Assembly: GCF_008704715.1 (NCBI RefSeq)
Contig: NZ_CP023689.1
Coordinates: forward strand, 3,844,001 to 3,908,000
DNA from: Streptomyces chartreusis
Lineage (GTDB): Bacteria; Actinomycetota; Actinomycetes; Streptomycetales; Streptomycetaceae
Reading direction: 5' to 3'
DNA: 64,000 nt
A program made the translations under genes and the position numbers. Below, in pieces: positions 7,860 through 17,867 of the stretch; positions within the stretch are counted from its first letter, which is position 1; every line of letters begins with the position of its first letter. The notes under the pieces were generated by a model. That model saw nothing but the letters and a program-made list of their open reading frames with translations, was not told the origin of the DNA and did no database searches.

Positions 7860-9203
7860 CTACTTCCGCGTCGTCTGTCGCAGCTGGCGTACCGCTCTGC
7901 GGACCGCCGGGTGTCTGCGCAGGGCCTCCGCGCGGACCGGGCTGCCGCCGGGCAGGCGCAGGCTGGTGAGGCGGCGGCGCTTGAAGTAGTGCTGGTAGCG
8001 CGCCAGGTTGACGCCGAGCCAGGCGGTGACCTCGTCGCGTACGGCGTGGTGCTTGCGGGACTGCATGCAGTAGCCGACGCTGCGCACCAGCGGGGCCAGG
8101 TCCTCGGCCATGCCGGCGAGTTCGAGCGGCGAGCCGATTTCGGCGTTCTCCGCGTCGGGCAGGGCCGCGTCGATGATGGTCAGCGGTATGCGGTTGCTGT
8201 TCTCGTACGGCGTGATGCGTTCGAGGAGCATGTCCGTGCCGACCCGGGCGACCGGGATGCCGTAGAAGGCGGCCGCGGTCATCAGCGCGGTCGAGAAGCA
8301 GCCGATGACGAGCTTCGGCTTCAGGAAGGCGAAGACGGTCTCGGCGAGGACGGGCTCGTTGAGCACCGTGAGGTTGACGCCGAGTTCCGCGGCGACCGCC
8401 TCCAGGGACTCGTTGAAGACGGCCGGCGCGCTCGGGTGCGGCTTGAACAGCACGTCCTGGTGACCGGCCCGGGCGGCGGCGCGCAGCATGCGGATGTGCA
8501 GCTGCTCCTCCTCGTCCTGGCTGATCAGCTCGATGGCCGAAAGGTACTGACCGAGCAGGACCGCGGTGGGCGGGTTGTCGGCCGGGAGGCGCTCGGCGAG
8601 GATGCCGGCGCCGGACTCGCCGATCTGCGCGAGGACGTCGACGATGGCCTCGTTCGGGACGGCCTCGGGGTCGACGCCGTACTCGGACAGCAGCATGGGC
8701 GTCAGACCGGGCACCAGGTCCAGGTGCAGGACGCGCTTGATGCGGCTGCTCATGCCGTGCGGGATGCGGTTGCGGGTGGGGCCGTAGCTCATCAGGCCGT
8801 CCGCGTACACATGGATGGGGCTGTCCGCGAAGATGTCCGCGACCGCTCGGGAGGGGTTGGCCTGGATCGACTCACAGGCGATCTCGACGGGTTCGTCGCC
8901 CAGGTTCCAGGCGAGGCGTACGGCCTTCTCCCACAGCAGGGTGTCCTGGCCGCGGGGCGACCAGCCGGCCGGGTGGTGCGGGGAGATGAACTCGTTCCAG
9001 GAGCGCACCTCGTCGAACTCGGGGCGCAGCTTCTCGAAGCCGGCCATCCGGTCCAGCGGGGTGCCGACCTCGGGGATCGCGGCGGTGTTGCTGACGACGA
9101 GGATGCGGCGGACGCCCTCGCGCGGGCCGAACTGACCGGCCCGTATGGCGGCGGTCACGGTCGCGGCCGCGTACTGCGTGGCCGAGAAGAAGATCTGGAT
9201 CAT
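7860..9203 (-). CDS. Polysialyltransferase-family glycosyltransferase (module B)
   Basis: 447 aa, collinear paralog of the 5075-6433 gene. It has VYADGLMSYGPTRN near residue 130, LFKPHPSAP near 246 and IGCFSTALMTAA near 300, i.e. the same acidic-Gly, HP and Ser/Thr motifs. The C-terminus is basic. The start ATG at 9203 overlaps the stop of the upstream GT2 gene by 4 nt (ATGA), so the pair is translationally coupled like module A. The two copies have clearly diverged, suggesting two different linkages or acceptors rather than a recent duplication. Role in nonulosonic-acid polymer assembly is inferred from family and context. Confidence 0.82.
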   Translation of the reverse strand: MIQIFFSATQYAAATVTAAIRAGQFGPREGVRRILVVSNTAAIPEVGTPLDRMAGFEKLRPEFDEVRSWNEFISPHHPAGWSPRGQDTLLWEKAVRLAWNLGDEPVEIACESIQANPSRAVADIFADSPIHVYADGLMSYGPTRNRIPHGMSSRIKRVLHLDLVPGLTPMLLSEYGVDPEAVPNEAIVDVLAQIGESGAGILAERLPADNPPTAVLLGQYLSAIELISQDEEEQLHIRMLRAAARAGHQDVLFKPHPSAPAVFNESLEAVAAELGVNLTVLNEPVLAETVFAFLKPKLVIGCFSTALMTAAAFYGIPVARVGTDMLLERITPYENSNRIPLTIIDAALPDAENAEIGSPLELAGMAEDLAPLVRSVGYCMQSRKHHAVRDEVTAWLGVNLARYQHYFKRRRLTSLRLPGGSPVRAEALRRHPAVRRAVRQLRQTTRK

Positions 9204-10183
9204 GCCGCCACTCCCTTCATGCCGCCCCGTATCCGGCGCAACATGTACACGCGCTCCTCGCCCATCCCGACGAGCGCTTCCTCCAGCTCGTCCTCCGACA
9301 TCCTGCCCAGCGCCTCGGCGGCCATCTGCTTCAGCCTGGCGGCGATGCTGCGTTCGAATCGGCCGCGGCTGAGCAGCTGGTGGGCGATGACGACGCAGTA
9401 GTTGCGCAGCGCCTTCTTGCGCAGCCTGCTCACCTCGGGGTCGTCGGCGAGTTCGGCGAGGACCAGGTCGAAGGAGCGGAAGAAGTCCAGCTGGCGGACG
9501 TCACCGATCTGGGTGAGCGAACTGGCCACGCCCCGGCGGTAGAAGACGCCGCGCAGGCTGGCGACGGCGTAGGAGTCGGCCCTGCGGTGCAGGTCCCAGA
9601 TCCAGGGGCGGTCCTCGGCGGTCTTCAGTCCGTCGTGGAAGCGCAGCATGCCCTTGTCGAGGAGGCGGCGGTGGTAGACGCCGGCCCACGCGTAGGGGTA
9701 GTCGACCATGGTGGTGTCGTCGACGGGGAGGATCGAGGTGCGCGGGTCGAGCGCGACGTGCCGGCGGCCCTCGGGGGCCCGGTGCACGGTCCGTTCGATT
9801 CCGGTGACCTGAACGTGGTCGGTGCGTACGAAATCGACGTCGAGGCGCTCGATGGCGTCCGTCAGATCCGCGAGGTAGCCCGGGGCCAGCCAGTCGTCGC
9901 CGTCGAGGAAGGTGATGTAGCGGGCTTCCGAGGCGTCGATGCCGGTGTTGCGCGCGGTGGCCAGTCCGCCGTTCTTCTCGTGCCGTATCACCCTGCTGTT
10001 CTTCAGTCTCTTCGTCAGCGTCAGCAGCGCTTCGTACGTCTTGTCCTTGGTGGACCGGTCCTCGACGAAGATGAACTCGAAGTCGTCCCGTTCGTTGTTG
10101 ACCAGGCTGGTCACCGTCTCGGGTACGTACGACTCGATGTTGTAGCAGGGGACGATCACGGACAGTGTAGGGGGGTTGGTCAC
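9200..10183 (-). CDS. Family 2 glycosyltransferase (module B)
   Basis: 327 aa. LSVIVPCYNIESYVPE at 7-22, IFVEDRSTK, GGLATARNTGI and FLDGDDWLAPGY match module A, as do TAEDRPWIW and GVASSLTQIGDVRQLDF in the second half. The acidic pair after strand 2 is ED here and DD in module A. The start is the GTG at 10183, the only good candidate near the conserved LSVIVP strand; a weak AGG precedes it. The frame stays open further upstream without homology. Transcription would start in the 165-bp gap 10184-10348, shared with the downstream end of the TetR gene. Confidence 0.87.
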   Translation of the reverse strand: MTNPPTLSVIVPCYNIESYVPETVTSLVNNERDDFEFIFVEDRSTKDKTYEALLTLTKRLKNSRVIRHEKNGGLATARNTGIDASEARYITFLDGDDWLAPGYLADLTDAIERLDVDFVRTDHVQVTGIERTVHRAPEGRRHVALDPRTSILPVDDTTMVDYPYAWAGVYHRRLLDKGMLRFHDGLKTAEDRPWIWDLHRRADSYAVASLRGVFYRRGVASSLTQIGDVRQLDFFRSFDLVLAELADDPEVSRLRKKALRNYCVVIAHQLLSRGRFERSIAARLKQMAAEALGRMSEDELEEALVGMGEERVYMLRRIRGGMKGVAA

Positions 10184-10348
10184 GCGTACACCTGGGCTCT
10201 CTCCGGGACGGATCCCTGCGACCGTAGGAGACGTTCGACGCCGGACATTGTCCCCTCGGCGGCCATCAGGTGAACGAAAAGTAACGGCCCGCCCTCCTTT
10301 TTCGAGAATCAACCACGCGGCGCCGTACACACGTCCCCATACGCACGC

Positions 10349-10999
10349 TCACCCGACCCCGTACCGCACCTCGATCCCGGCGATCACCAGGGCCAGACCC
10401 TCCTCGAAGTGCCGTTCGTAGTCGGCGAAGATCTCCGCCCCCGCCTGGGCCGACAACGGGAAGTCGGCCATCAGGCGGGCGCGTTCGTCTATGTCGTAGC
10501 CCTCCCGGCGCTCCCCCGGCAGCGGCTCGACGCCCTGTTCCTCGGTGACGAACCCGAGGGTGTAGACGTACGTCGTCGAGGTCGCCCGGACCGCGTGGGG
10601 CAGCGGGAAGCCCGCGGCCGTGAAGACGCGCAGGGTGTCCTCCATCTGCTCGGCGTGCACCATGCCCGTGAAGCGTGAGCCGCTGAAGACCTTGGCCCCG
10701 TCGCGGTAGCCGAGCAGCGCCGCGCGCAGCCCGCGGTTGGACTTGAGCAGCCGCTCCTGCCAGGTGTCGCCGGGATCGAGGGGCGTGCCGGCGACCATCC
10801 GGCGGTACATCTCGGTGGCCATCTCGTCGAGCAGCGCCTGTTTGTCCTTGAAGTGCCAGTACAGGGCCGGCGCCTTGACGTCCAGCTCCTTGGCGATGGC
10901 GCGCAGGGTCAGACCGTCCAGGCCGACCTCGTTCAGCAGCGCGAGGGCGGTGTCCGCGACGCGTCTGCGGTCGAGGGGCGCTCGTCGTTCCGTAGTCAC
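10349..10999 (-). CDS. TetR-family repressor (tetracycline repressor-like C-domain)
   Basis: 216 aa. The helix-turn-helix is at residues 8-55 (LTLRAIAKELDVKAPALYWHFKDKQALLDEMA). The rest resembles the TetR_C_1 domain of classical TetR-like drug sensors. The GTG at 10999 is preferred to an in-frame ATG at 11053, because that ATG lies inside operator 2. Two near-identical 15-bp palindromes sit in the gap to the divergent monooxygenase gene, so it should repress both itself and that gene and be relieved by an aromatic polyketide-like ligand. The ligand is inference from the family. Confidence 0.88.
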   Translation of the reverse strand: MTTERRAPLDRRRVADTALALLNEVGLDGLTLRAIAKELDVKAPALYWHFKDKQALLDEMATEMYRRMVAGTPLDPGDTWQERLLKSNRGLRAALLGYRDGAKVFSGSRFTGMVHAEQMEDTLRVFTAAGFPLPHAVRATSTTYVYTLGFVTEEQGVEPLPGERREGYDIDERARLMADFPLSAQAGAEIFADYERHFEEGLALVIAGIEVRYGVG

Positions 11000-11008
11000 G
11001 CTTGACAG

Positions 11009-11023
11009 CTTAACGCCGTTAAG
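11009..11023. promoter_or_regulatory. TetR operator 1
   Basis: CTTAACGCCGTTAAG is a perfect 7+1+7 palindrome, 10 bp upstream of the repressor GTG. It shares its CTTAAC/GTTAAG arms with operator 2; the centres are 37 bp apart. Confidence 0.85.
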
Positions 11024-11045
11024 GGCACTCTCGAGGTCGACGGCA

Positions 11046-11060
11046 CTTAACAATGTTAAG
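11046..11060. promoter_or_regulatory. TetR operator 2
   Basis: CTTAACAATGTTAAG is a perfect 7+1+7 palindrome ending 10 bp before the monooxygenase ATG. It abuts the Shine-Dalgarno GGGGGA, so repressor bound here would block the start of the divergent transcript. Confidence 0.85.
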
Positions 11061-11070
11061 GGGGAATGGC

Positions 11071-12588
11071 ATGAACATCGACGTTATGTCCACGGACGTA
11101 CTGATCGTGGGCGCGGGCCCGACCGGGCTCGCCCTGGGCATCGACCTCGCCCGGCGCGGCGTGGACGCGCTGGTCGTGGAGCGGGCCGGGGAACTGTTCC
11201 CGGGCTCGCGCGGCAAGGGGATCCAGCCCCGCACGATGGAGGTCTTCGACGACCTGGGCGTGCTCGACGCGATCCACGCGGCGGGCGGCGGCTACCCGGT
11301 CGGGATGATCTGGCAGGACGGACAGCGGGTGGGCGAGCACCGGATGTTCGACCCCGTCGAGGCCACCGAGGACTCCCCGTACGACGAGCCGTGGATGGTT
11401 CCCCAGTGGCGGACGCAGCGGATCCTCTTCGACCGGCTGGAAGAGCTGGGCGGCAGGGTCGCCTTCGGACTGGAGGCGACGGGGATCGAGCAGGACGCGA
11501 ACGGGGTGACGGTCCGCCTGAGCGCCCATGGCGAATCGAGCGACGGTTCGGCATCGCTCCGAAGGGGCGCGGGGAACTGCGCGACAAGCCACGACGGACC
11601 CGCAGCCGGCAACCGGCCTCTCGCGGCACTACCGGCGGTGCTCCGCGCCCGCTATGTCGTCGCCGCCGACGGCGGCCGGTCGGCCGTGCGGCGGGCCCTG
11701 GGCATCGGCATGACCGGCGAGACGGTCGATCCGAACCCGACGCTGGTGGCGGACGCCAGGATCTCCGGCCTCGACCGCGACAACTGGCACATCTTCCCGC
11801 CCCGCGGCGAGGGCGACGGCTTCCTGGCCATCTGCCCGCTCGCGGGCACCGAGGACTTCCAGGTCACGGCACAGTTCCCGGAGGGCTCGTCGGTCGACCT
11901 CTCCCTGGAGGGCGTGCGCAAGGTCGTCGCCGCGCGCTCGCATCTGGCGCCAAAGGACGTGACCGAGGTGCGCTGGGCCTCGGACTTCCGGCCGCGGGCG
12001 GCGCTCGCGGACCGGTTCCGCGACGGGCGCGTGTTCCTCGCAGGCGACGCCGCGCACATCCACTCACCGGCCGGCGGGCAGGGGCTCAACACCAGCGTGC
12101 AGGACGCCTACAACCTGGGGTGGAAACTGGGCGCGGTCCTGCGGGACGGGGTGGACGAGGCCCTGCTGGAGACGTACGAGGAGGAGCGGCGCCCCGTCGC
12201 GGCGGACATGCTCGGGCTGTCGACGAGCGTGCACCGGGGCGAGGTCCGGCGCGGGGTGGCCACGCGCCAGCTGGGCCTCGGGTACCGGGAGTCGAGCCTG
12301 ACGGCGGAGACCCGGCAGGCCCCGGCGGCACTGCGGGCGGGCGACCGCGCGCCCGACGGCACGCTGGGCGGCGTACGGCTCTTCGACGCCTTCCGGGGTC
12401 CGCACTGGACGCTGCTGGCGGTCGGAGTGGAGGCGCCGGAGCTGCCCGGCCCGGTCGGTGTGGTCCGCGGCCCGGCGCAGGAGTCGTACGGGACGGGCCT
12501 GTTCCTGGTGCGGCCGGACGGCTATGTGGGCTGGGCCGGCGACACGGCCGACGGACTGCCCCGGTACCTGGCGCGCGCCGGCCTGTAG
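11071..12588 (+). CDS. FAD-dependent aromatic monooxygenase (RdmE/TetX-like)
   Basis: 505 aa. Class A flavoprotein hydroxylase: VLIVGAGPTGLALG at 10-23 (dinucleotide-binding Rossmann motif), the DG motif VVAADGGRSAVRR near 195, and the second FAD motif GDAAHIHSPAGGQGLN near 324. A C-terminal thioredoxin-like domain of the polyketide hydroxylase group covers roughly residues 400-505. The ATG at 11071 follows GGGGGA with 5-6 nt spacing. It is divergent from the TetR gene and flanked by its operators, so probably ligand-induced; hydroxylating an aromatic antibiotic or polyketide is inferred. Residues about 155-187 are encoded by an in-frame dispersed repeat (see 11563-11590), absent from typical relatives at this point. 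Confidence 0.88.
   Translation: MNIDVMSTDVLIVGAGPTGLALGIDLARRGVDALVVERAGELFPGSRGKGIQPRTMEVFDDLGVLDAIHAAGGGYPVGMIWQDGQRVGEHRMFDPVEATEDSPYDEPWMVPQWRTQRILFDRLEELGGRVAFGLEATGIEQDANGVTVRLSAHGESSDGSASLRRGAGNCATSHDGPAAGNRPLAALPAVLRARYVVAADGGRSAVRRALGIGMTGETVDPNPTLVADARISGLDRDNWHIFPPRGEGDGFLAICPLAGTEDFQVTAQFPEGSSVDLSLEGVRKVVAARSHLAPKDVTEVRWASDFRPRAALADRFRDGRVFLAGDAAHIHSPAGGQGLNTSVQDAYNLGWKLGAVLRDGVDEALLETYEEERRPVAADMLGLSTSVHRGEVRRGVATRQLGLGYRESSLTAETRQAPAALRAGDRAPDGTLGGVRLFDAFRGPHWTLLAVGVEAPELPGPVGVVRGPAQESYGTGLFLVRPDGYVGWAGDTADGLPRYLARAGL
11563..11590. repeat. Dispersed repeat copy 2, inside a coding region
   Basis: AGGGGCGCGGGGAACTGCGC continuing GACAAGCC. It matches the reverse complement of 7781-7810 with about one mismatch. 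It reads through in frame as RRGAGNCATS in the monooxygenase, between the substrate-side strands and the DG motif. Confidence 0.8.
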
Positions 12589-13236
12589 TCAGGAACTGGC
12601 GAGGGACAGCTTCACCGCGAACCCGAGGAACAGGGCGCCCGCCGCCGAGGTCGCCCCCGCCGACAGCCGCTTGCGCCGCCGGAACGCACTGGCCAGCCTG
12701 GTGCCGCTGAATATCAGCGCGGTGAGATACAGGAAGCTCGCGGCCTGGGCGAAGGCCCCGAGGACGACGAAGGACAGCGCCGGGTAGGCGTATCCGGGGT
12801 CGACGAACTGCACGAAGAAGGCGACGAAGAACAGGATCGCCTTGGGGTTGAGGAGACTGACCACGAAGGCGCGGCGGAAGGGCCGCTCGTGGGTGGCGGT
12901 GTCGGTGGTCTCCTCGACGGCCTTCTCCCGCCGGGTCCGCCACATCGCCCAGGCGGCCCGCATCATCCCGATCGCCAGCCAGGTCAGATAGCCGGCCCCG
13001 GCGTACTTCACGATCCCGAACAGCACGGCGTTCGCCTGGAGCAGCGAGGCGACTCCGGCGGCGGACAGGGTCATCAGCACGGTGTCCCCGCACCACACTC
13101 CGGCGGCGGCGGTGTACCCGGACCGGACGCCGCGGCGGGCGGCGACGGACAGCACGTAGAGCGAGTTGGGGCCGGGCAGCAGGACGATCAGGACAAGACC
13201 GGCCAGATAGGTGGGGAGATCGATGACACCGAACAT
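12589..13236 (-). CDS. LysE/RhtB-family amino-acid exporter
   Basis: 215 aa with six predicted membrane spans. The family signature is LVLIVLLPGPNSLYVLSVAARRG near residue 13-35 and SLLNPKAILFF near 130. LysE/LeuE-type proteins export amino acids or derivatives across the inner membrane. The start is uncertain: the ATG at 13236 gives the family-standard N-terminus, but an ATG at 13266 and a GTG at 13284 (next to the mutase stop) are in frame. It abuts the monooxygenase stop (convergent) and follows the mutase gene on the same strand. Confidence 0.82.
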   Translation of the reverse strand: MFGVIDLPTYLAGLVLIVLLPGPNSLYVLSVAARRGVRSGYTAAAGVWCGDTVLMTLSAAGVASLLQANAVLFGIVKYAGAGYLTWLAIGMMRAAWAMWRTRREKAVEETTDTATHERPFRRAFVVSLLNPKAILFFVAFFVQFVDPGYAYPALSFVVLGAFAQAASFLYLTALIFSGTRLASAFRRRKRLSAGATSAAGALFLGFAVKLSLASS

Positions 13237-13285
13237 GGGATGGAGTGTCGCACGAGGCTCCGACATTCCGTCCCGGCGTCTCACG

Positions 13286-14866
<1,581 letters not shown>

Positions 14867-15047
14867 GGTGTGCCTCCGCGTTGCAGTGCCTGTTGCCGGC
14901 CAGTACACCCCGACAGGACCGGTCACCTCGGTGTCCCACTCCGTCTCCCACCATGCCGCGTAGTTCGCGACGGGTCACGCGAGGGGAACATCTCAGGGGA
15001 CGTCGAGCGGCCGGTCGGGGGGTCGCGTTGAGACACAGGGGGGCGGG

Positions 15048-15926
15048 ATGCGTATCAGGGGCATGGCGAGGATGCGTATCGGGGATACGGGGAAGGTGCG
15101 TACCAGAGGTAAGGGCAGATCCACCGCGGTGCTCGCCGCGGGCGCCACGCTCACCGTGCTCTGCGGCTGCACCGTGCAGGCCTCCGACGGTGAACGGCAC
15201 TCGCCTGTCCACATAGAGGTCCCGAGCGGTGCGCCGTCGGCGAAGTCGGCGCCGCCCGACGACAAGCCGCCGTCGGCGCCGGCCGCTGCTGCGCCCGTCG
15301 TGCTGTGGCAGTCGGGCGACACCGGCCGCGACGTACGTGAACTCCAGGCGCGGCTGCGGCAGGTGGCCTGGCTCTTCGACGGGCCGACCGGGATCTACGA
15401 CGACCTCACCGAGCGGGCGGTCAAGGGCTTCCAGGGCAAGCGCGGGCTGCCCGAGACGGGCAGGACCGACCAGGCCACCTGGGACCGGCTGCTGAAGATG
15501 ACGCGCGAACCCGGCACGTGGGACCTGTATCTGATGGGCGGTCAGCCGGCCGACGCGCCGGACGCGCGGTGTCTGACCGGCCGGGTGCTGTGCATCAGCA
15601 AGACGAGCCGGACCCTGCGCTGGATGGTCGACGGGCGCACGGTCGTGGAGGTGCCGGTGCGGTTCGGCTCGCAGTACACGCCGACGCGGGAGGGCGAGTT
15701 CACCGTCTACTGGAAGTCACGCAACCATGTGTCGACGCTCTACGACTCCTCCATGCCGTACGCGATGTTCTTCAGCGGCGGCCAGGCGGTGCACTACTCG
15801 TCCGACTTCGCGGCCCGGGGTTACGCCGGGGCGTCGCACGGCTGTGTCAACGTGAGTGACGAGCGGGCCATCGCGCAGATGTTCGCCGAGGTGCGGAACG
15901 GCGACAAGGTCGTCGTCCACTGGTGA
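15048..15926 (+). CDS. Lipoprotein L,D-transpeptidase with peptidoglycan-binding domain
   Basis: 292 aa. A basic N-terminus and hydrophobic segment lead to a lipobox-like LCGC near residue 42, then a Pro/Ala-rich linker. A PG_binding_1 domain (SGDTGRDVRELQARLRQ, around 88-150) and a YkuD catalytic domain follow (about 175-292), with the active-site motif SHGCVN near 270; Cys is the nucleophile. It should form 3-3 crosslinks in peptidoglycan at the outer face. A GGGGGGCGGG stretch precedes the ATG. It is a single-gene unit ended by a strong hairpin. Confidence 0.92.
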   Translation: MRIRGMARMRIGDTGKVRTRGKGRSTAVLAAGATLTVLCGCTVQASDGERHSPVHIEVPSGAPSAKSAPPDDKPPSAPAAAAPVVLWQSGDTGRDVRELQARLRQVAWLFDGPTGIYDDLTERAVKGFQGKRGLPETGRTDQATWDRLLKMTREPGTWDLYLMGGQPADAPDARCLTGRVLCISKTSRTLRWMVDGRTVVEVPVRFGSQYTPTREGEFTVYWKSRNHVSTLYDSSMPYAMFFSGGQAVHYSSDFAARGYAGASHGCVNVSDERAIAQMFAEVRNGDKVVVHW

Positions 15927-15952
15927 GGCGCTGGGCGCGGGAGTGGATGTGG

Positions 15953-15991
15953 GGCGCGGGCGGGACCGGGGGAACGTGTCCCGCCCGCGCC
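15953..15991 (+). terminator. Hairpin terminator of the L,D-transpeptidase gene
   Basis: Perfect 14-bp stem, GGCGCGGGCGGGAC (15953-15966) with GTCCCGCCCGCGCC (15978-15991), 11-nt loop, 27 nt after the stop. It can also serve the convergent gene ending at 16132. Confidence 0.85.
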
Positions 15992-16131
15992 GATGCACGA
16001 GCCGCAGGTACGGGGGGAACCCCGGCTCTGTGCTAGGCCGATGACCAGTCGGCTCACTCAGTTCAGCGCCGTGGCGGCCGAAAACGTCACTCCTGCGCCG
16101 AAGAATTTTCCGGGAATCACAAAACCGCAGG

Positions 16132-17205
16132 TCAGAGGCTTGCGGCAGGAAGGGCCGCGGCGTACGCCCTGGTCACGGTCGAGGCGGCACGTGAAGCGCT
16201 GTCCGTCAGGCGGTCGTCGCGGTGGCCGAGGGAGCGGTCCTCGTCGTCACCCCGGTCCCTGCCATGACCGTTGCCTTTGCCGTTGCCCCTGCCCTTCCCG
16301 TGGCCCTTGCCTCTGTCCTTGTCCTGGTCGTCGTCGCCCTTGCCGTGGCCCTTGTCGTCGCCCTCGTCCTCGTCGCCGTCGCGCTGGGAGCGGGTGCTCT
16401 CGCCGGCGCCGGCGAGGACGCTCTTGCAGTACTTCCAGACATGGGCGGAACTGCCCGCCGCGCCCTCCAGGGTGCGGCGGCGGTCCACGGGCAGCGGCCG
16501 GCCGTCGCGTACGTCACGGCAGTAGGAAGTGACGGCCTTCCACCAGCCGCCGTGCCTGTTCTTCCCGTCCTGCGAGGCGGAGTCGTGATCCCCGGCGGGC
16601 GGGCCGCCGGGTTCGACCGTGTCCTCGGGAGAGCCGGAGGAAGAGGGAGGCGCGGAGCCGCCGTCGGGCGTGGGCTCCTCCTCGTTCCCGGTCGGCGGGG
16701 AGGGCGAGATGAGCGGGTTCTCCGTGGGTACGGGCGCGGAGACCGTGGCGGCCGGGCGGGCCGGTTCGTTCCGGTCGAACGGCGTCGGCAGGACTCCGGT
16801 TCCGGCCGCGACCCCGATTCCGCCGACCATGCCGACGGCCAGCGCGGCGGCGAGACCGAGCCGCACGGGACGCGCCCAGCGGGGGCGGCGGGCCGCGCGG
16901 GCAGGCCTGCCGAGCCGGACGAGCCCGACGTCAGCGGCCTCGGGCGCGGTTCTTCCGGGGCCGTCGCCGACGGTGGCGGAGGTGTTGTCGCGGCCCTCGC
17001 GCGCGGCGCGGAACGCGGCCAACGCGGCGGCCTCTCCGGGGAGTTCGGCGCTGGTCAGCGGGGGTTCGGCGGTCAGGGCCTCAAGCGTCTTGGCGAGGCG
17101 TTCTGCCTGGTCGCGATCGGCCGCGTCGACAGCTTCGAGTGACTCTCCGCGCAGCAATCGCTCCGCAGTTTCGCGGTCCAGCCACCTGTACTGCTCGTCG
17201 GCCAT
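16132..17205 (-). CDS. Putative sigma-partner membrane protein 1
   Basis: 357 aa. Cytoplasmic N-terminus of about 105 residues rich in charged residues, one membrane span near 117-137 (LGLAAALAVGMVGGIGVAAG), a Pro/Ser/Thr linker, an outer domain with two Cys (SYCRDVRDG and WKYCKSVLAG), and a K/G/D/H-rich tail of some 60 residues. No zinc anti-sigma HxxxCxxC motif is present. Its ATG overlaps the sigma stop (TGATG), so the pair is coupled and an anti-sigma or co-sensor role is inferred. A GTG one codon upstream is an alternative start. The protein at 18342-19220 has the same architecture. Confidence 0.72.
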   Translation of the reverse strand: MADEQYRWLDRETAERLLRGESLEAVDAADRDQAERLAKTLEALTAEPPLTSAELPGEAAALAAFRAAREGRDNTSATVGDGPGRTAPEAADVGLVRLGRPARAARRPRWARPVRLGLAAALAVGMVGGIGVAAGTGVLPTPFDRNEPARPAATVSAPVPTENPLISPSPPTGNEEEPTPDGGSAPPSSSGSPEDTVEPGGPPAGDHDSASQDGKNRHGGWWKAVTSYCRDVRDGRPLPVDRRRTLEGAAGSSAHVWKYCKSVLAGAGESTRSQRDGDEDEGDDKGHGKGDDDQDKDRGKGHGKGRGNGKGNGHGRDRGDDEDRSLGHRDDRLTDSASRAASTVTRAYAAALPAASL

Positions 17206-17867
17206 CACACATCCTTCTGCGTCCGCGAGCGCATATGCGTCACACTCGCGGACGTCACCGCACGGCCGCGCGGTTCTCGCTGGGGAGGCAGGGCGTCGAG
17301 CACCCCGGCTGATTCCGGATCGTCGCCGAGCAGCTCCGCGAGCCGCTTCAGGCCACGGTGCGCGGCGGTCCGTACGGCACCCGGGCGCTTGCCGAGCGTC
17401 TCCGCGGCCGTCTTGGCGTCGAGCCCCACGACCACGCGCAGGACGACCGCCTCGGCCTGGTCCTGCGGCAGCCGCGAGATGAGGGAGAGGGTGCCGTCGG
17501 TGGCCAGGGCCTCCATGGCCTCGCCCGCGGTGTCGGACTCGGCGGCCTTCCCGGTCAGTTCCGTCTCGTCGCCGCCTATCGCGGGGCGGCGGCCGCGCAT
17601 GCGTATGTGGTCGAGCGCGCGGTTGCGGGCTATCCGGGCCGCCCAGCCGCGGAAGCGGTCCGCGTCCCCGCTGAACCGCTCCAGGTCACGCGCTATCTGC
17701 AACCACGCCTCCGAGGCGACGTCCTCGGCGTCCGGGTCACCGACCAGCGTTCGGACGTATCCGAGCAGCCGCGGGTGCACCGAGCGGTACACAGTCCGGA
17801 ACGCGGTCTCGTCCCCGTCCTGTGCCGCAAGCACCGCGGCGGTCAGCTCCGCGTCGTCCCCCAGCAC
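17205..17867 (-). CDS. ECF-type sigma factor 1
   Basis: 220 aa. Region 2 spans about residues 25-95 (LLGYVRTLVGDPDAEDVASEAW, RFRGWAARIARNRALDHIR) and region 4 about 135-190 (LPQDQAEAVVLRVVVGLDAK, RPGAVRTAAHRGLKRLAELL). The GTG at 17867 follows AAGAGG and aligns exactly with the start of the paralogous sigma gene at 19488-20078. The frame is open for 81 more codons upstream, but those lack homology. It directs RNA polymerase to an unknown regulon, probably envelope-related given the membrane partner (inference). Confidence 0.87.
   Translation of the reverse strand: MLGDDAELTAAVLAAQDGDETAFRTVYRSVHPRLLGYVRTLVGDPDAEDVASEAWLQIARDLERFSGDADRFRGWAARIARNRALDHIRMRGRRPAIGGDETELTGKAAESDTAGEAMEALATDGTLSLISRLPQDQAEAVVLRVVVGLDAKTAAETLGKRPGAVRTAAHRGLKRLAELLGDDPESAGVLDALPPQREPRGRAVTSASVTHMRSRTQKDV

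Noticed and set aside
11000..11053. In-frame ATG at 11053 as the TetR start
   Set aside because: The ATG is part of the operator palindrome CTTAACAATGTTAAG; the GTG at 10999 gives the normal TetR N-terminus.
14867..15047. Cobalamin riboswitch upstream of the mutase gene
   Set aside because: No B12-box-like sequence or suitable fold; only a normal ribosome site was visible.
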